DNA of 7,554 bases from JAIYCX01 sp044351785 (lineage in GTDB: Bacteria > Bdellovibrionota_C > UBA2361 > SZUA-149 > DAOLCO01), in the NCBI GenBank assembly GCA_044351785.1, contig JBILFC010000143.1:1-7554 (forward strand). The letters are read 5' to 3'. Each line of letters starts with the position of its first letter. Positions within the stretch are counted from its first letter, which is position 1. Shown piece by piece: positions 5,817-7,554 of the stretch. A program made the translations under genes and the position numbers. Under the pieces are notes generated by a model. The model made no database searches. It saw nothing but the letters and a program-made list of their open reading frames with translations, and was not told where the DNA came from.

Positions 5817-6540
5817 AGGAAAGGATTAAAGAATAATAAATAAAGATAAACAAACTTAACAACTGAATCGTGCTAAGTCCAAGACAAATTATAGCTACAG
5901 GCTTAATAAACTCGATTAAAAACCTAAAACCAAAGTAAATAAGCATAAAAAGTCTAAACATCCGACCTTCATTCTTAACAAGATAAGGCCTATAAGCTTT
6001 CATTATAAAGAAAAAAGCCAGTAAAAATAAAATTTCATATAAAGAAGTAGGATGCCTGAACAAACCATCACCCAAATCCATGCCCCAAGGCATCGTAGTT
6101 TCAATTCCAAATGTAGGTTCAGAAACACCGCTAAGAAAACACCCAATACGACCAATCATAATTGCGAGAATTAGTGGCAAAGTAAACAAATCACCCGATG
6201 ATCGCTTCTCTCCTATTACTTTCTTAACGATCTCAACTCCTAAGAGCCCACCTGCTAAACCACCCATGATCGTTTTAGTCTGATAAAGATATAAGAGTGG
6301 ATAGGATGAAGCCATCCAATCATGTGGATTCTCAAGAGCTCCAATTAATCTTGAAAATATAAGGGCACCAAAAGCACCTCCTGCCATAATACACATGCGG
6401 TGATATTCAGAGATATGATCATCAGTCTTCTCTCTAAGTATTAAGTAATAACGAAAGCCTAAGACATACCCTAAAACCTCAAAAACTAAGTGAGAAGGTA
6501 TTATGATAGGTCCGAGATTTAAATTAATTGGAAATTGCAC
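5803..6540 (-). CDS. Lgt-like prolipoprotein diacylglyceryl transferase homologue
   Basis: This 245-residue polytopic inner-membrane protein keeps the Lgt architecture and motifs: 'KTIMGGLAGG' (89-98), 'GRIGCFLSG' (130-138, Arg131 equivalent to E. coli Arg143), 'PWGMD' (151-155), 'RHPTSLYE' (162-169), 'FRFLIEFIKP' (205-214) and a final helix with 'STIQLLSL'. Classical Lgt transfers diacylglyceryl from phosphatidylglycerol to the lipobox cysteine. Two changes stand out: the conserved His of 'FHGGL' (E. coli His103) is Met92, and GRIGN is GRIGC. It may therefore be a paralogue acting on another acceptor rather than the housekeeping enzyme. It starts at GTG 6540, 18 bases after folA, without a strong Shine-Dalgarno site. 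It overlaps the radical SAM gene by 14 bases, so the pair is probably made together. The family call is strong; catalytic competence is uncertain. Confidence 0.88.
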   Translation of the reverse strand: MQFPINLNLGPIIIPSHLVFEVLGYVLGFRYYLILREKTDDHISEYHRMCIMAGGAFGALIFSRLIGALENPHDWMASSYPLLYLYQTKTIMGGLAGGLLGVEIVKKVIGEKRSSGDLFTLPLILAIMIGRIGCFLSGVSEPTFGIETTMPWGMDLGDGLFRHPTSLYEILFLLAFFFIMKAYRPYLVKNEGRMFRLFMLIYFGFRFLIEFIKPVAIICLGLSTIQLLSLFIFIYYSLILSCARK

Positions 6541-6558
6541 TAGGCGAACATTTTTTCT

Positions 6559-7074
6559 CTACTTCTTCCTCTCATAATCCACCCACTGATACCGCACACC
6601 CTCATGAACTTGAGGTTCATGTTCTTCACTAACAAAAAAATGTTCTTCAAATTCTGGGAAAAATGTATCTGCTTCCTTTTCGTCATCAAAGAAAGTTAGA
6701 AATAACTTATCCGTAATAGGTAAAGCTTCTTTATAAATCTCAGCCCCACCACCAATATGAATCTCTGAAGGATTTTCTTCTAGTGCCTTAGCTATGCCCT
6801 CTTCTAAAGAACCTACGACTGTCACACCTTCATACTTATAATCTCTATTTCTAGTAATTACGATATTCGTTCTCTTAGGAAGTGGCTTACCTAAAATATC
6901 TATAATTGATTCAAAAGTCTTTCTTCCCATTATAACTGGATGGCCGATAGTTAATGACTTAAACCGCTTTAAATCAGCCGGAACATGCCAAAGAAGAGCA
7001 TTATCCTTGCCTATCGCACGAGCCTTTCTACTCATGGCGGCGACTATGACTATTGGTACGGAATATTTTGACAT
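6559..7074 (-). CDS. folA: Dihydrofolate reductase
   Basis: This cytoplasmic enzyme reduces dihydrofolate to tetrahydrofolate with NADPH. The 171-residue protein shows the full family signature: 'IGKDNALLWHVPADLKRFK' (21-39) with the catalytic Asp34 and Trp29, 'MGRKTFESI' (49-57) for NADPH, 'LPKRTNIVITRN' (65-76), 'HIGGGAEIYKEALP' (106-119) and 'EADTFFPEF' (134-142). Its length is normal. The ATG at 7074 is the only start that keeps the first beta strand. AAGGAGG ends only one base before it, too close for a normal Shine-Dalgarno site; a TATAAG hexamer five bases upstream suggests a leaderless start instead. It heads the operon containing the Lgt-like, radical SAM and small membrane genes, with no thyA nearby. 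The metabolic link to the downstream genes is not evident and co-transcription may be incidental. Confidence 0.95.
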   Translation of the reverse strand: MSKYSVPIVIVAAMSRKARAIGKDNALLWHVPADLKRFKSLTIGHPVIMGRKTFESIIDILGKPLPKRTNIVITRNRDYKYEGVTVVGSLEEGIAKALEENPSEIHIGGGAEIYKEALPITDKLFLTFFDDEKEADTFFPEFEEHFFVSEEHEPQVHEGVRYQWVDYERKK

Positions 7075-7079
7075 TCCTC

Positions 7080-7108
7080 CTTATAACCTAAGGTAGCAAG
7101 CTGGTCTA
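7080..7108 (-). promoter_or_regulatory. Candidate promoter of folA operon
   Basis: On the minus strand TAGACC (7108-7103, 4/6) and TATAAG (7085-7080, 5/6) are 17 bases apart. Five bases (GAGGA) separate the hexamer from the ATG at 7074, so transcription would begin at or very near the start codon. The element lies directly behind the broken end of the pirin remnant. The same TATAAG stretch overlaps the AAGGAGG, so read-through transcripts could use that as a poorly spaced ribosome site. Confidence 0.45.
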
Positions 7109-7110
7109 GG

Positions 7111-7397
7111 CTAAATCCAAATCTGACAAAGATGCACTTCTTCCGAACTAGAATTATTAAACTCACTATGAAATATTCCCTTTATCTGCGGACATCTTCT
7201 GAATCAGATCTTTATTTATCACAGCACTACTTCCAAGACTGTCTTCATGCCTTAGCTCTCCTCTTAGCACCAAAGTAACTATCTCCATGTTCTTATGAGG
7301 ATACCTTCCAAAGCCCATTCCAGGAGAAGAAATGATAACTCCTAAGCCAATCGGTTTCCCTCAGACCTCTTTCGCTAGATATTCTTAATTGTATCAT
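7111..7397 (-). pseudogene. Pirin-family pseudogene (deletion, frameshift, C-terminal truncation)
   Basis: Three frames together give a decayed pirin (iron-binding cupin, YhaK/YhhW type). Frame one starts at ATG 7397 after AGGAG with a 7-base spacer and reads 'MIQLRISSERGLRETDWL' then 'RSYHFFS', the pirin N-terminus. Near 7323 about 25 residues (the usual 'F-x-DYYDP...RVIN' segment) are missing and the frame changes. Frame two then reads 'PGMGFGRYPHKNMEIVTLVL' and 'RGELRHEDSLGSSAVIN', the first cupin motif. At 7177-7176 an extra A moves the reading to frame three, 'IFHSEFNNSSSEEVHL' then 'CQIWI', followed by TAG at 7113. The second cupin half (more than 100 residues) is gone. The first metal-binding His of HPH is Tyr. 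The several independent lesions argue for a true pseudogene rather than a sequencing error. The intact ancestor probably formed a unit with the gene at the window edge. Confidence 0.85.
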
Positions 7398-7422
7398 TCC
7401 CATTCTCCTATATTTTTTATTC

Positions 7423-7479
7423 CCTCGCCCTAGCCCTTCTCCCAAAGAGAGAAGGGCTAGCCCTGAGCTTGTCGAAGGG
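7423..7479. repeat. Composite palindromic intergenic repeat
   Basis: A perfect 12-bp inverted repeat, CTAGCCCTTCTC (7430-7441) with its complement at 7449-7460, has a 7-base loop. It is preceded by CCCTCGC and runs directly into CCCTGAGCTTGTCGAAGGG (7461-7479), whose ends are inverted. The second part, read as CCCTTCGACAAGCTCAGGG, and the 'CCCT(C)xCCCTAxCCC..CTCCC' style of the first part both resemble dispersed intergenic repeats I know from many bacterial genomes. Its GC-richness contrasts with the AT-rich flanks. It lies just after the stop of the minus-strand gene at the right edge and before the pirin remnant, so it may also end or stabilise that transcript, although no U-run follows. 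Confidence 0.75.
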
Positions 7480-7489
7480 TTTATATATC

Positions 7490-7554
7490 CTATTTCGCTA
7501 CACCATCAATTTCAAAATTTAGCTTAACTTCATCACCAACCGCCGCCTCTCCAG
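7490..7554 (-). CDS. C-terminal end of a protein, possibly YceI family (partial)
   Basis: The minus strand encodes 'GEAAVGDEVKLNFEIDGVAK' followed by TAG at 7492-7490; the rest lies beyond the window. The 'vGDeVkl-x-(F/L)EI-x-(A/G)V' ending is typical of the last strand of YceI-type lipocalin-like isoprenoid-binding proteins, which in other bacteria can lie next to pirin genes. The pirin remnant downstream fits this. Only 20 residues are visible, so the family name is tentative, but the coding character and stop are clear. Confidence 0.55.
   Translation of the reverse strand, partial: GEAAVGDEVKLNFEIDGVAK

Noticed and set aside
6080..6283. Plus-strand frame inside the Lgt-like gene
   Set aside because: Antisense to conserved Lgt motifs; proline- and serine-rich shadow translation.
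7113..7176. Programmed frameshift in the pirin reading frame
   Set aside because: There is no slippery heptamer at the shift, a separate internal deletion also changes frame, and the second cupin domain is missing, so decay is simpler.

Overview
The window reads as compact, AT-rich bacterial chromosome. A lipoprotein, an Lgt-family protein, sigma70-type promoters and Shine-Dalgarno sites all point to Bacteria. A TrmB-family regulator, a DUF4143 ATPase, very tight gene packing and probable leaderless genes would fit a Patescibacteria/CPR-like genome, but no marker gene here settles the taxonomy. All readable genes use the standard code, and every stop seen is TAA or TAG.

Left part (1-1500): a short asparaginase-domain-like protein on the minus strand is divergent from a TrmB-type regulator on the plus strand. 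The 175-base gap between them carries a strong promoter for the asparaginase-like gene, a stem-loop at the start of its leader, and an extended -10 element with overlapping dyads in front of the regulator.

Middle (1503-3454): a DUF4143 AAA ATPase on the minus strand is convergent with the regulator, with 2 bases between the stops. Its promoter is embedded in a perfect 20-bp inverted repeat whose arms are themselves near-palindromes. This places the true start at 2756, probably leaderless, rather than at the longest-frame start. A small plus-strand lipoprotein with a PEGA-like segment follows divergently.

Right part (3457-7074, minus strand): an apparent six-gene operon reads, in transcription order, folA (dihydrofolate reductase), an Lgt-like membrane protein, a radical SAM enzyme of the COG1964/tetraether-lipid-synthase-like family, and three tandem paralogous three-helix membrane proteins of 97-99 residues that end in a conserved Cys motif. 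This lipid- or lipoprotein-modification-like cassette is the most interesting part of the window. The Lgt-like protein has Met where Lgt has its conserved His, so its substrate may differ from that of classical Lgt.

Right edge (7111-7554): upstream of folA lies a previously unmarked pirin pseudogene with an internal deletion, a frameshift and a lost C-terminal half. Next comes a composite palindromic intergenic repeat, then the C-terminal end of another minus-strand gene, possibly YceI-like. The folA promoter begins directly behind the pirin remnant, again with an apparently leaderless ATG.
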